Shown: positions 15,911 to 24,261 of the stretch, piece after piece
Position numbering within the stretch: the first letter of the stretch is position 1
How the letters are laid out: each line of letters begins with the position of its first letter
Source of the DNA: an uncultured Clostridium sp.
Lineage (GTDB): Bacteria > Bacillota > Clostridia > Clostridiales > Clostridiaceae
NCBI GenBank assembly: GCA_937927335.1
Contig: CALBDU010000004.1
Span: 186,001 to 250,000 of the forward strand
Direction of reading: 5' to 3'
Length of the DNA stretch: 64,000 nucleotides
The notes under the pieces: model-generated
Database searches by the model: none
Told to the model about the DNA's origin: nothing
What the model saw: the letters and a program-made list of their open reading frames with translations, nothing else
Translations under genes and position numbers: made by a program

Positions 15911-15939
15911 TTTAAAAATTTATTTATATATGTTATAAT
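15911..15939 (+). promoter_or_regulatory. Promoter of the spo0E-like gene
   Basis: TTTAAA (15911-15916), 17-bp spacer, then TGTTATAAT containing a perfect -10 (15934-15939). A five-codon ORF (ATG at 15960) follows an AAAGGGTG site and ends just before the spo0E-like start, possibly coupling translation. Confidence 0.6.
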
Positions 15940-15978
15940 TTGTAAAGGGTGTAATATAAATGGGAATGGTAATATAAA

Positions 15979-16164
15979 ATGTATAATATTGAAGAAATTA
16001 TTCTAATTATAGAGGAAACAAGAAACAAACTTAATAATCTATTAATATCAATAACTTATGATGAATGCGAAGTATTAAAAATTAGCCAAGAATTGGACAG
16101 GCTTATTATGGATTTTTATTATGCTAAGGAAATTGAAGAAGGGAATTATATACCAAGTTGTTAG
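15979..16164 (+). CDS. Spo0E-like aspartyl-phosphate phosphatase
   Basis: This 61-aa protein has the Spo0E family signature SQELDRLI at residues 36-43 and the expected two-helix length. Spo0E-type proteins remove phosphate from Spo0A~P and so hold back sporulation. The ATG lacks a strong ribosome binding site; a tiny upstream ORF may supply coupling. It lies between the two 32-bp repeats, about 300 bp ahead of an orphan sensor kinase. Together they could make a matched kinase/phosphatase pair acting on Spo0A; that is inference. The region is visibly more AT-rich than the genes on either side. Confidence 0.82.
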   Translation: MYNIEEIILIIEETRNKLNNLLISITYDECEVLKISQELDRLIMDFYYAKEIEEGNYIPSC

Positions 16165-16191
16165 CTTTAATAGCAATTGGCATAAAAAAAT

Positions 16192-16216
16192 GATACAATA
16201 TTTGAAGCATTGTATC
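16192..16216. repeat. Inverted repeat GATACAAT/ATTGTATC downstream of spo0E-like gene
   Basis: A perfect 8-bp dyad GATACAAT (16192-16199) and ATTGTATC (16209-16216) with a 9-bp centre. The same GATACAAT, preceded by AAT and followed by ATT in both places, recurs at the -10 of the kinase promoter (16384-16391). It has no T-run after it, so it is a candidate protein-binding site, not a terminator. Confidence 0.5.
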
Positions 16217-16257
16217 CAGAGTGTTAAATAAATTATAAAAAATCACAATTTTGAGAT

Positions 16258-16285
16258 AATCCCATAAAGGGATTTTTTATTTTCA
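16258..16285 (+). terminator. Intrinsic terminator after spo0E-like gene
   Basis: AATCCC (16258-16263) pairs with GGGATT (16269-16274), followed by TTTTATTTT. Confidence 0.75.
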
Positions 16286-16335
16286 ATCTAATTTATTTAA
16301 TGGAGATATTTAAAAATATTAAAAATTAAGGCATT

Positions 16336-16391
16336 TTGTTGTTGGATATTGCATATTGTTGTTGGAAAATAATGTTTTAAAATGATACAAT
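16336..16391 (+). promoter_or_regulatory. Kinase promoter with 20-bp-spaced direct repeats
   Basis: TTGTTGTTGGA occurs at 16336-16346 and again at 16356-16366, exactly 20 bp apart, which is two turns of the helix. The second copy contains the -35-like TTGGAA (16362-16367), followed after 18 bp by TACAAT (16386-16391). This is the arrangement expected for an activator that binds same-face direct repeats next to the -35. Confidence 0.55.
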
Positions 16392-16468
16392 ATTCTGCTA
16401 TTATTTAATTTGTGAGAGCTAATTTTTATGACTTTCAAGCTAAATTATATTTTAAAGGGGACTTTGCG

Positions 16469-18169
16469 ATGTATTCATATAATTTGGACAATTTGATGGG
16501 TACTCTAAAGCGTATAAGGAAACTGCTTGATTGTGATTTAGACTTCAATTTTCAAATGGAACAGGTTTTAAAGATGATAGCAGAGACAGTTAGGTGTGAA
16601 ACTGCTGCCATTGCTGTAGGTCAAGGCTGTAGTTGGGTATTTAAATTTGTTTATGGATTTCCTGATAGCATCATTGGTAATCAATTATCAGTAGATAATG
16701 AAATGCATGCAATTTTAGCAATTAAAAGTAAAAAACCTGTTATCATTAGTGATATTAATATAGACAATCGTGTTAATATTGAACACATGAATAAATTAGG
16801 AATTAAATCTATTATAGTTATTCCGTTAATAGTCAGGAATAATGTATGGGGAGTAGTCATACTGCCTTATTATACTTCTCAAAAATTTGATGATTACACT
16901 TCTGAATTTATTAACTTATTTACAGATATAATTTCAAATAAGTTTGAAAATATGCAGTTAAATGAACTAGCATGTGATGTATCTAAAAAGAACGTGAAAA
17001 TAAAAAACAGGTATAAGACATTATTTAATTCAATAGATGAAGGTATATGCATTATTGATATTATTTTTGATGAAAATAAAAATCCAATTGACTTTTTCTA
17101 TGTGGAAATGAATTCAGAATTTAAGAAAATGATCAATTACCAAAACTGCTTAGGCCGACTTGCTACAGAAGTTAGTCCTAATGTGTTAAGGGATAGAATA
17201 AATACATTTGCCAGAGTTGCTCTGACTGGAGAGTCACAACGTTTTGAAAGTAAATCATATCAAAAACCAAACTCATGGATCAGTATCTATGCCTTCAAAA
17301 TTGATGAAAAAAATGACACAACAATAGCTTTGCTAATCAAGGATATTACCAAGGATGTAAGGGAAAAAGAGGACTTAAAAAGAAGTCTCGAGGCTCACGA
17401 TGAAGTATTTGCTAATATTGCACATGAGCTAAAAACCCCTTTAAATGTAATATTTTCAGCGAACCAGTTAATGGAGCTTTATATTAAAAATAATTCTATG
17501 AAGAAAGATATTATGCTTAAAAGAATTTATACCATTAAGCAGAATTGTTATAGATTTACTAAACTAATTTCCAATATTGTTGATTTGTCTAAAATTGATA
17601 CCGGTTTTTTCAAACTAAATCTAAGCAATGAAAATATAGTTCAAATTGTTGAAGATATAGTCCAATCCGTCAGTGAGTTTGTGAAATTTAGAGATTTAAA
17701 CATTATTTTTGATACGGATGTTGAAGAGAAAATTATAGCTTGTGATCCCGAAAAAATTGAACGGATAATTCTAAATTTAATTTCAAATGCAATTAAGTTT
17801 ACCAATCCCGGTGGAAGCATTTATGTCAATGTTATAGATAAGAAAGAATTAGTTCAAATAAATGTAAGAGATACTGGAGTTGGCATCGAAAAAAGAAATT
17901 TAACAAAGATTTTTAAAAGGTTTAACAAACTTGATAGAACTCTTTCTCGAAATTCTGAAGGTAGTGGTATTGGCTTATCATTAGTAGAGGGGTTAGTTGA
18001 TTTGCATGAAGGTAAAATTAGAGTTGAGAGTGAAATTAATAAAGGTACTACATTTAAAATATTACTTCCAGCAAGAACTATAAAAGAAAATATTCAAAAA
18101 GAAAGTAAAACCATTAGTGATAAAGTAGAGAAGATAAAAATAGAGTTTTCTGATATCTATTCAATTTGA
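16469..18169 (+). CDS. Orphan sensor histidine kinase (GAF-PAS-HisKA-HATPase)
   Basis: This 566-aa protein has no predicted membrane helix. It shows a GAF domain (about 25-165), a PAS-like domain (about 185-295), HisKA with the H-box NIAHELKTPLN (phospho-acceptor His319) and HATPase_c with N-box NLISNAIKF, DTGVGIE (468-474) and GSGIGL (499-504). It should autophosphorylate in response to a cytoplasmic signal. No response regulator lies beside it, as is typical of clostridial kinases that phosphorylate Spo0A directly. ATG 16469 follows AAAGGGG; a GTG 19 codons earlier has no site. The stop lies 3 bp before the right 32-bp repeat. Confidence 0.92.
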   Translation: MYSYNLDNLMGTLKRIRKLLDCDLDFNFQMEQVLKMIAETVRCETAAIAVGQGCSWVFKFVYGFPDSIIGNQLSVDNEMHAILAIKSKKPVIISDINIDNRVNIEHMNKLGIKSIIVIPLIVRNNVWGVVILPYYTSQKFDDYTSEFINLFTDIISNKFENMQLNELACDVSKKNVKIKNRYKTLFNSIDEGICIIDIIFDENKNPIDFFYVEMNSEFKKMINYQNCLGRLATEVSPNVLRDRINTFARVALTGESQRFESKSYQKPNSWISIYAFKIDEKNDTTIALLIKDITKDVREKEDLKRSLEAHDEVFANIAHELKTPLNVIFSANQLMELYIKNNSMKKDIMLKRIYTIKQNCYRFTKLISNIVDLSKIDTGFFKLNLSNENIVQIVEDIVQSVSEFVKFRDLNIIFDTDVEEKIIACDPEKIERIILNLISNAIKFTNPGGSIYVNVIDKKELVQINVRDTGVGIEKRNLTKIFKRFNKLDRTLSRNSEGSGIGLSLVEGLVDLHEGKIRVESEINKGTTFKILLPARTIKENIQKESKTISDKVEKIKIEFSDIYSI

Positions 18170-18172
18170 TAC

Positions 18173-18204
18173 TGTCAATGAAAGAGCAGCGGTATTTTGG
18201 AATT
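18173..18204 (+). repeat. Right copy of 32-bp direct repeat
   Basis: Same 32-bp sequence as 15771-15802 with one substitution. It lies immediately after the kinase stop codon and, like the left copy, is followed by a terminator. The rest of the structured RNA is not present here, so this copy is only a 3' fragment. Confidence 0.95.
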
Positions 18205-18215
18205 ACATGCAAATT

Positions 18216-18245
18216 AAAGAGTAAGTTAAAGCTTACTCTTTTTTA
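18216..18245 (+). terminator. Intrinsic terminator after the kinase and right repeat
   Basis: AAAGAGTAAG (18216-18225) pairs with CTTACTCTTT (18232-18241), followed by a T-run. It may be the original terminator of the structured RNA before the cassette was inserted. Confidence 0.8.
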
Positions 18246-18260
18246 TATGATTTTGTAAAA

Positions 18261-18773
18261 TCATCTTTTATTTAAATTCTTATTATCTAAAATTATAACT
18301 GGTGAATCGTTTTTCATAGCTTCCATCCTTGTGTAGTTCACAACTTTTATAATATCTGTGTAGCATTGCTTTGATCCCTTTATCAGCAGGGGAACACCTA
18401 TAAAATCAATTTTTAACCATCTTGAGAATAACCCTCCAAAGGTCATTGCAAGAGGTACTGTGGGAGATGTATTGGAAAATATGATCTTTTCATTTAACAG
18501 ATTTTCTTTTATGAGCATGGATGCCAGGTTGTATAATCCTGGTATTAATATCTTTGAACGCCCTCGTCCTACATTATAGACCTTGTTTCCCTCTTCATCA
18601 CATCCATAATAAAAAAGCTCTCCTCTATTTCCATACACTAATTTATTGAAGTTAGGCAGTCCTAGTATTTCTTCCTTAGTTGGTTCCCGGGTTTCATCCA
18701 GCATTTTTAAATGGTAGGCAATTGCTAAAACAGATGAATGGGTGCCTCCATAGCAGTTGTATATGTAGATCAT
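18261..18773 (-). CDS. DUF3189 family protein
   Basis: This 170-aa protein starts MIYIYNCYGGTHSSVLAIA, the signature of DUF3189, a clostridial family of unknown function. The YGGTHSS segment looks like a nucleotide- or metal-binding loop, but nothing has been shown. There is no signal peptide or membrane helix. It is 114 nt downstream of the gene for a secreted beta-rich protein on the same strand and could be co-transcribed with it. The C-terminus (SPVIILDNKNLNKR) is slightly variable relative to the family. Confidence 0.8.
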   Translation of the reverse strand: MIYIYNCYGGTHSSVLAIAYHLKMLDETREPTKEEILGLPNFNKLVYGNRGELFYYGCDEEGNKVYNVGRGRSKILIPGLYNLASMLIKENLLNEKIIFSNTSPTVPLAMTFGGLFSRWLKIDFIGVPLLIKGSKQCYTDIIKVVNYTRMEAMKNDSPVIILDNKNLNKR

Positions 18774-18887
18774 TTAATCACCTAAATTCTTATTATTGTC
18801 TTTATTTTAATATTTGTATTATGTGCAGTATACATTGATATTAAACGGCTTTAGGTGATCATTTCCTTAAAAGTACAGGAGTTCTGC

Positions 18888-20069
18888 TTAATTCACCATA
18901 TCAGTGATATCCTTAACATTTTCACCCTTGTCATTACAGATTTTCACCCTGGTGATACCATTATCAAAGGTGAAGTAAAGGATGGAGGTTGAATAGCTAT
19001 CCTGATCGTAAACTTGTGTCATGCTTACAGGGCCAAATATATTTTCATTGGACACAATAGCTCTTGGTTGTTCATTTAGGCCGCAGATTTTTAAGATACC
19101 CTTATGACTTTCATTATAGCTGGTATATGCTAAAGAAAAATTTTTGTTGTCGGTTATTGATGCAACTGCCGGCACTGCTCCAAACTGGTCCGTATTATAT
19201 GGTACAGTGTCCAGGCTGTAATAGTCATCATTATTATATTTGTCTATGGTGTTCCTTATGAGAAATAGATTGAGTTTGTTTTTATCTGATATATTCATAC
19301 CTGCAAAGCCGAAGCCGTCATCTATTCCACTGGCACTGACAACATCCTTTATTACAGGTAGATTTAATGCCTTTACAGGTGTCCCCTCCCTCATGGCATA
19401 AAGGTCTATGCGGCTCTTATTAACTGAGGTATAACTGATAATGCTGTTCAAGGAATTAAAATTAACAATATAAAAGGGCTTTTCATAGTAGGCTGTATCA
19501 CTATTAGCGGTGCTGCCTCCAAATATCATTGAGCCATTTGCGGATGGAAGGTTTTTAACATATAGCAGATTATCATTTTCCCTCGCATAAATTAATCTTC
19601 CTTTGAAATCCATACTGTTTGCTGTTTCAAAGCCGTCAATTTCAATGGTATCTTTAGAAAGGGAGCCAATGTCATCAGTAGGGTAATTAACTTTTATTAT
19701 TCCTTTATCATAAGCGCATACTATACAGTTGACACCTGTTGGAGCATCAAATAATATGGTGCTGCTTAAATTTTTATGAGCCGGGAATTCACAAAGCAGG
19801 TCGTATTTACCAGTTACTGTATCTAGGCGGTATAAACAAGATAAGGTACCCTGGTTTGTATTTCTGGATGAAAGGATAATAAGAGCCTTATTATCATTCA
19901 TAAATTTGTTTGTCCACACAATTTTTTTAATAAGTCCAAACCTTTTGGAAGCTATTGAAATTGAAGGCTGCTTAATCTTTGGTGCCTTGAAGCTGCGTTC
20001 ATAGCAATAAGCTCCCAAAGTAAGCAGTATCATTATAATTGCAGTTGTTAGCATGAAATGTTTTTTCAT
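18888..20069 (-). CDS. Membrane-anchored, beta-rich extracellular protein of unknown function
   Basis: This 393-aa protein has an N-terminal hydrophobic helix (residues 5-22, with AYCYERSF just after it) that acts as a signal anchor or uncleaved signal peptide. The rest is rich in Thr, Asn, Ser and aromatic residues, in short repeating blocks resembling the blades of a beta-propeller (for example LSCLYRLDTVTGKYDLLCEF). I cannot match it to a named family. It is transcribed away from the membrane protein at 20139, and the 69-bp gap holds both start regions. Confidence 0.7.
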   Translation of the reverse strand: MKKHFMLTTAIIMILLTLGAYCYERSFKAPKIKQPSISIASKRFGLIKKIVWTNKFMNDNKALIILSSRNTNQGTLSCLYRLDTVTGKYDLLCEFPAHKNLSSTILFDAPTGVNCIVCAYDKGIIKVNYPTDDIGSLSKDTIEIDGFETANSMDFKGRLIYARENDNLLYVKNLPSANGSMIFGGSTANSDTAYYEKPFYIVNFNSLNSIISYTSVNKSRIDLYAMREGTPVKALNLPVIKDVVSASGIDDGFGFAGMNISDKNKLNLFLIRNTIDKYNNDDYYSLDTVPYNTDQFGAVPAVASITDNKNFSLAYTSYNESHKGILKICGLNEQPRAIVSNENIFGPVSMTQVYDQDSYSTSILYFTFDNGITRVKICNDKGENVKDITDMVN

Positions 20070-20138
20070 AATTAACCTCCAGTATATGGTATAATGTAAT
20101 TATATTACATGTAGCCAATATTTAATAGGTGGTGAATT

Positions 20139-20930
20139 ATGAGTCTTTTAGAAAAGTTTATAGACTGCTGTAAATTTATTAAAAATAAAATATTATGGAT
20201 TATTCTTATTCCTGCATTAATGGATTTAGTTAATTTACTAGGCTGGGAGAAATTATACAATACTGTTTATTACCCTGTTGAAAAACTGTTTATCATAAAA
20301 TTTGGTTTTATTGGCGCTCCTCCTAGTATCAGCTTCCTGCTTGAGGATTTTCCATCATTTTTATTGAAATATAATAACAATGGAATTTCGGGAATAATTA
20401 ACAGGATAAGCTTGTTTAATGCGGCTTTGCTCATTACGGTGATGTTAATTACAAGTTTTCTAAACAGCATGTATATGGTTATAATCAGTACAAGCTTCAT
20501 TGAAAAGGTTAAGCCTGGTGATGTTTTTAGAAGAGGAAATGAGCTTTGGCACAAGTTTTTTTTGCTTAATTGCATAACCTGGATTCCTTTAATTTTGACC
20601 CTTTATAACAGGAATTTTATTTTTCTTACTTTGATATTTATTATTTTTATTTATGTGCAATATTCATTTGTTACTGACCAAGTTAGTATCAAGGAAAATT
20701 TTAAACTAGGTGCGATGTTTTTCTTTGACAAATTTGGTCTTACAGTTAAGCTGGCATTATTTATTGGAGCCATATTTTCCATAAGCAGCTTAATACTATT
20801 TCCAATACTAAAACTGGGTAAGGCTGGAGTGGTTGTTGATATTTTAATTTGCGCCTATTTGGGAGCTGCGGTAAATAAAATGATTTTAGAGATATATTCG
20901 GAGATAGGTCAGCCTTCTGATACACAATAA
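20139..20930 (+). CDS. Polytopic membrane protein of unknown function
   Basis: This 263-aa protein has about six membrane helices, in the style of the glycerophosphoryl-diester-type or DUF975-like membrane proteins of Firmicutes, but no motif allows assignment. It starts with a short amphipathic lead (MSLLEKFIDCCKFIKNK). ATG 20139 follows AGGTGGTGA. A TATAAT-like element overlaps the divergent intergenic region at about 20089-20094. The transcript ends at the hairpin at 20968. Confidence 0.65.
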   Translation: MSLLEKFIDCCKFIKNKILWIILIPALMDLVNLLGWEKLYNTVYYPVEKLFIIKFGFIGAPPSISFLLEDFPSFLLKYNNNGISGIINRISLFNAALLITVMLITSFLNSMYMVIISTSFIEKVKPGDVFRRGNELWHKFFLLNCITWIPLILTLYNRNFIFLTLIFIIFIYVQYSFVTDQVSIKENFKLGAMFFFDKFGLTVKLALFIGAIFSISSLILFPILKLGKAGVVVDILICAYLGAAVNKMILEIYSEIGQPSDTQ

Positions 20931-20967
20931 CGAAAAAACTAACACCATTTCGTTTATTTTTAATATT

Positions 20968-20999
20968 TTAAAGAGAGGGGAACCTCTCTTTAATTTTTT
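20968..20999 (+). terminator. Intrinsic terminator
   Basis: TTAAAGAGAGG (20968-20978) pairs perfectly with CCTCTCTTTAA (20983-20993), loop GGAA, then TTTTTT. Confidence 0.88.
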
Positions 21000-21087
21000 A
21001 GAAAATTCAGTACAATTAAAGCTTTTTGATATACATCACATAAAAATCCATGTATAATAATAACCAATAAATATTTGGAGGTTTGCT

Positions 21088-22041
21088 ATGTATTATATTG
21101 GTATAGACCTGGGAGGCACCAAAATAGCAGCAGGTCTCGTTACTAAAGACGGAAATATTATTTATAGGGATAGTGTGCCAACCTTAAGGCTTAGGAGTTA
21201 TACGGAAATAGTTAAGGATATGGCAGAACTTGTTTTAAAGGTAATAAAACATAGCGGGGCAAGTTTGAATCAGGTTGAGTATATTGGCATTGGGAGTCCT
21301 GGTACAGTGAACAGCAGGGATGGAACAGCACTTTACTGCAACAGCCTTAATTTTAGGAATATACCACTGAAGGATGAACTGCAGAAATATATAAAGCTTC
21401 CAGTTTATGTGGATAATGATGCTAACTGTGCTGCTCTGGCTGAAGGCTGCTTCGGCAGTGCAAAGGGTCTTGCCAACTCTATCACCATAACCTTGGGTAC
21501 AGGGATAGGGGGAGGAATGATAATCAATGGCAGGATATATCGGGGATTCAATAATGCTGCCGGTGAAGTAGGGCATATGGTTATAGCTTTTGATGGAGAA
21601 CAATGCACATGCGGTAGAAGGGGGTGCTGGGAAAAGTATGCATCCGGCACCGCATTGATGAATCAGGCAAGGCTGGCTGCGTCCGGAAATCCAAATTCAG
21701 TGATGAACAAGCTGTCACAGGGGGATATATCCAAAATAACCGGAAAAATAGCCTTCGATGCTGTAAAGCTTAAGGATGATACTGCAGAAAAGGTTGTAGA
21801 GCAATATATAAGGTATGTTTCTGCAGGTATAATTAATATAATTAATATTGCCATGCCGGACATGGTTGTAATAGGTGGTGGAGTCAGCTTGCAGGGTGAA
21901 TCACTTTTGCAGCCTCTGAAACATATGGTGTACCCATATGTATATGCCAGCGGGCATATTCCTAAAACCAGACTTAGTATTGCAAGATTTGGTAATGATG
22001 CAGGCATAATAGGCGCTGCCATGCTGGGAAATGAATCTTGA
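21088..22041 (+). CDS. ROK-family glucokinase
   Basis: This 317-aa protein has the ATP-binding start GIDLGGTKIAAGLV, the ROK segment VDNDANCAALAE with the catalytic Asp, LGTGIGGGMIING and the zinc-binding CTCGRRGCWEKYASG. It phosphorylates glucose to glucose 6-phosphate in the cytoplasm. It lies 12 nt ahead of the fused trehalose synthase. Its product is one of the two substrates of that enzyme, and it can recover the glucose released by trehalose phosphorolysis. ATG 21088 follows GGAGG. Confidence 0.9.
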   Translation: MYYIGIDLGGTKIAAGLVTKDGNIIYRDSVPTLRLRSYTEIVKDMAELVLKVIKHSGASLNQVEYIGIGSPGTVNSRDGTALYCNSLNFRNIPLKDELQKYIKLPVYVDNDANCAALAEGCFGSAKGLANSITITLGTGIGGGMIINGRIYRGFNNAAGEVGHMVIAFDGEQCTCGRRGCWEKYASGTALMNQARLAASGNPNSVMNKLSQGDISKITGKIAFDAVKLKDDTAEKVVEQYIRYVSAGIINIINIAMPDMVVIGGGVSLQGESLLQPLKHMVYPYVYASGHIPKTRLSIARFGNDAGIIGAAMLGNES

Positions 22042-22053
22042 TGGAGGTGAAAC

Positions 22054-24261
22054 ATGAGCAAAGTAATAATCATATCAAATCGTCTGCCTGTAACAGTTAA
22101 AAAAAATAACGGGAACATTGATTATGTGGAAAGCATAGGTGGGTTATCTACAGGTCTTAAGAGCTATCATGAAGGGACAGACAGTATTTGGGTTGGTTGG
22201 AATGGTCTGACGGATGAAGAGATGAATAGTGATGAGAGGGAGAAAATTAAGGAAGTTCTCAAGAACCAATATAAATGTCTTCCGGTATTTCTATCTAACA
22301 AAGAAATAGACCAGTATTATCTTGGCTTTTGTAATAAAACCATATGGCCTTTATTTCACTACTTTACAAGCAAAACGGAATATAATTTTGACACCTGGGA
22401 AGCTTATTGCATGGTAAATGAAAAGTTCTTTGATACAATTGAGCCTATGATTGAAGAGGGTGACACTATCTGGGTTCATGATTACCAGCTCATGCTGCTG
22501 CCAAACATGATTAAGGATAAATACCCCAACACCCAGGTTGGGTTTTTTCTTCATATTCCCTTTCCTTCAGCAGAGATCTTCAGGCTGCTTATTTGGAGGG
22601 AAGAAATCTTATATGGCCTTTTGGGAGCAGATTTAATCGGATTTCATACCTATGATTATGTTCGCCATTTCCTAAGCAGTATACGAAGGCTTCTGGGACT
22701 GGAAGCAAATTTTAACAAGATCAGCTTTGAGGACCGTTTTGTGAGAGTGGATGCATTTCCCATGGGAATTGACTATCAGCGCTTTTCAAAGGTAAGCAGC
22801 AACTCTGCTCAGCAGGACGATATAATCGATTTGAAGAACATAAGGGATACAAAAATGATTCTTTCAGTGGATCGCCTGGACTATTCCAAGGGAATACCTG
22901 AACGAATAAAGGCATTCAGCAGATTTTTATTCAAATATCCCCAATACCGTGGGAAGGTAAGGCTTAACCTCATTGTGGCGCCTTCCAGGGAACAAATAGA
23001 TTCCTATGATGAATTACTTAGCAGGATAAAGGAGCAGGTCAGCGAAATAAATGGAAAATACGGCACTCTAAGCTGGATGCCGGTATGGTTTTATTATCGC
23101 TCGGTATCCCAGGATAACATGATAAGTCTATACCGGGCCTCAGATGTACTGCTGGTAACCCCTTTAAGAGACGGAATGAACCTTATAGCAAAAGAATATA
23201 TTGCTGCAAGAACAGACTACGAGGGGATGCTGGTGCTTAGCGAAACTGCGGGAGCTGCCAGTGAGCTGGGTGAAGCGGTGATAGTCAATGCAAATAACTA
23301 TGATGCCATTGCCTTTGGTATAAAGCAGGCTCTCGACATGCCAAAAAGCGAAAAAATAATGAGAAATAAAATTATGAACAGGCGAATTCAAAGATATAAC
23401 GTATATTTCTGGGCAGATGAATTTATCAGCGCTCTTAATCGAACTGCTGCAGATCAGGCTAACAGCAGTATTAAGGAAATAATTAACATAGACATAAATA
23501 AGCTTCAAAATGCATACAAAAAGTCACATAAAAGGGTGTTGTTTTTTGATTATGATGGAACCCTGGTAGGCTTTAAGCCAACACCTGAGCAGGCTAAGCC
23601 GGATAGGGAACTGAAGGAGCTTCTCGGAAGGCTTACTGCAGATCCCTGCAACAGAGTGGTTGTGGTATCTGGCAGAGACAGATCCGTGCTGGAGGCCTGG
23701 CTGGGGGACATACCAGGATTGTATCTCATAGCATCCCATGGATTATGGCTTCGGTCCCCAGAGGAAGAGTGGCTGATGACGCTGGTGCTTGACAATAAGT
23801 GGAAAAAGGATATCCGCCCTGTTCTGGAGCTTTATACAGACCGTGTTCCAAGATCCCTTATTGAGGAAAAGGAATATACTCTGGCCTGGCATTACAGACA
23901 GTGCGACCCTGATGTTATTGCATTAAAGCTAAGAGAAGTAAAGGAAACTCTGGTATCCATGACTGAAAGTACAACTCTTATGGTCCATGAAGGTAATAAA
24001 GTCCTTGAAATAAAGGACAGCAGATTCAATAAAGGATTTTTATCCTCCATATTAATAAACAAGCAGGAAAATGATTTTATACTTGGTGCAGGAGATGACC
24101 TGACAGACGAGGATTTATTTTCATCTCTACCTGCAGGTGCATTTTCCATAAAGGTGGGGTCAGGAAATACCTGTGCCAAATTCCGTCTGGAGTCATGGAA
24201 ATCAATGAGAATGATACTAAAGAGATTTGCGGATATAAGCGGCGGTGAGGAGGAGCTTTAA
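22054..24261 (+). CDS. Bifunctional trehalose-6-phosphate synthase/phosphatase (OtsA-OtsB fusion)
   Basis: This 735-aa protein fuses a GT20 synthase (residues 1-470) and a HAD-type phosphatase (about 490-735). The synthase part shows ISNRLPV, GGLSTGL, WVHDYQLMLLP, RLDYSKGI and PLRDGMNLIAKE. The phosphatase part has the nucleophile motif DYDGTL (near Asp499), VVVSGRD and GDDLTDEDLF. It makes trehalose 6-phosphate from UDP-glucose and glucose 6-phosphate and then removes the phosphate. Such fusions are known in bacteria and eukaryotes; in E. coli the two are separate. It overlaps the GH65 start by one base. Confidence 0.95.
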   Translation: MSKVIIISNRLPVTVKKNNGNIDYVESIGGLSTGLKSYHEGTDSIWVGWNGLTDEEMNSDEREKIKEVLKNQYKCLPVFLSNKEIDQYYLGFCNKTIWPLFHYFTSKTEYNFDTWEAYCMVNEKFFDTIEPMIEEGDTIWVHDYQLMLLPNMIKDKYPNTQVGFFLHIPFPSAEIFRLLIWREEILYGLLGADLIGFHTYDYVRHFLSSIRRLLGLEANFNKISFEDRFVRVDAFPMGIDYQRFSKVSSNSAQQDDIIDLKNIRDTKMILSVDRLDYSKGIPERIKAFSRFLFKYPQYRGKVRLNLIVAPSREQIDSYDELLSRIKEQVSEINGKYGTLSWMPVWFYYRSVSQDNMISLYRASDVLLVTPLRDGMNLIAKEYIAARTDYEGMLVLSETAGAASELGEAVIVNANNYDAIAFGIKQALDMPKSEKIMRNKIMNRRIQRYNVYFWADEFISALNRTAADQANSSIKEIINIDINKLQNAYKKSHKRVLFFDYDGTLVGFKPTPEQAKPDRELKELLGRLTADPCNRVVVVSGRDRSVLEAWLGDIPGLYLIASHGLWLRSPEEEWLMTLVLDNKWKKDIRPVLELYTDRVPRSLIEEKEYTLAWHYRQCDPDVIALKLREVKETLVSMTESTTLMVHEGNKVLEIKDSRFNKGFLSSILINKQENDFILGAGDDLTDEDLFSSLPAGAFSIKVGSGNTCAKFRLESWKSMRMILKRFADISGGEEEL

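Noticed and set aside
16209..16285. Inverted repeat at 16192-16216 as a terminator for the Spo0E-like gene
   Set aside because: No T-run follows it; the proper terminator is at 16258-16285.
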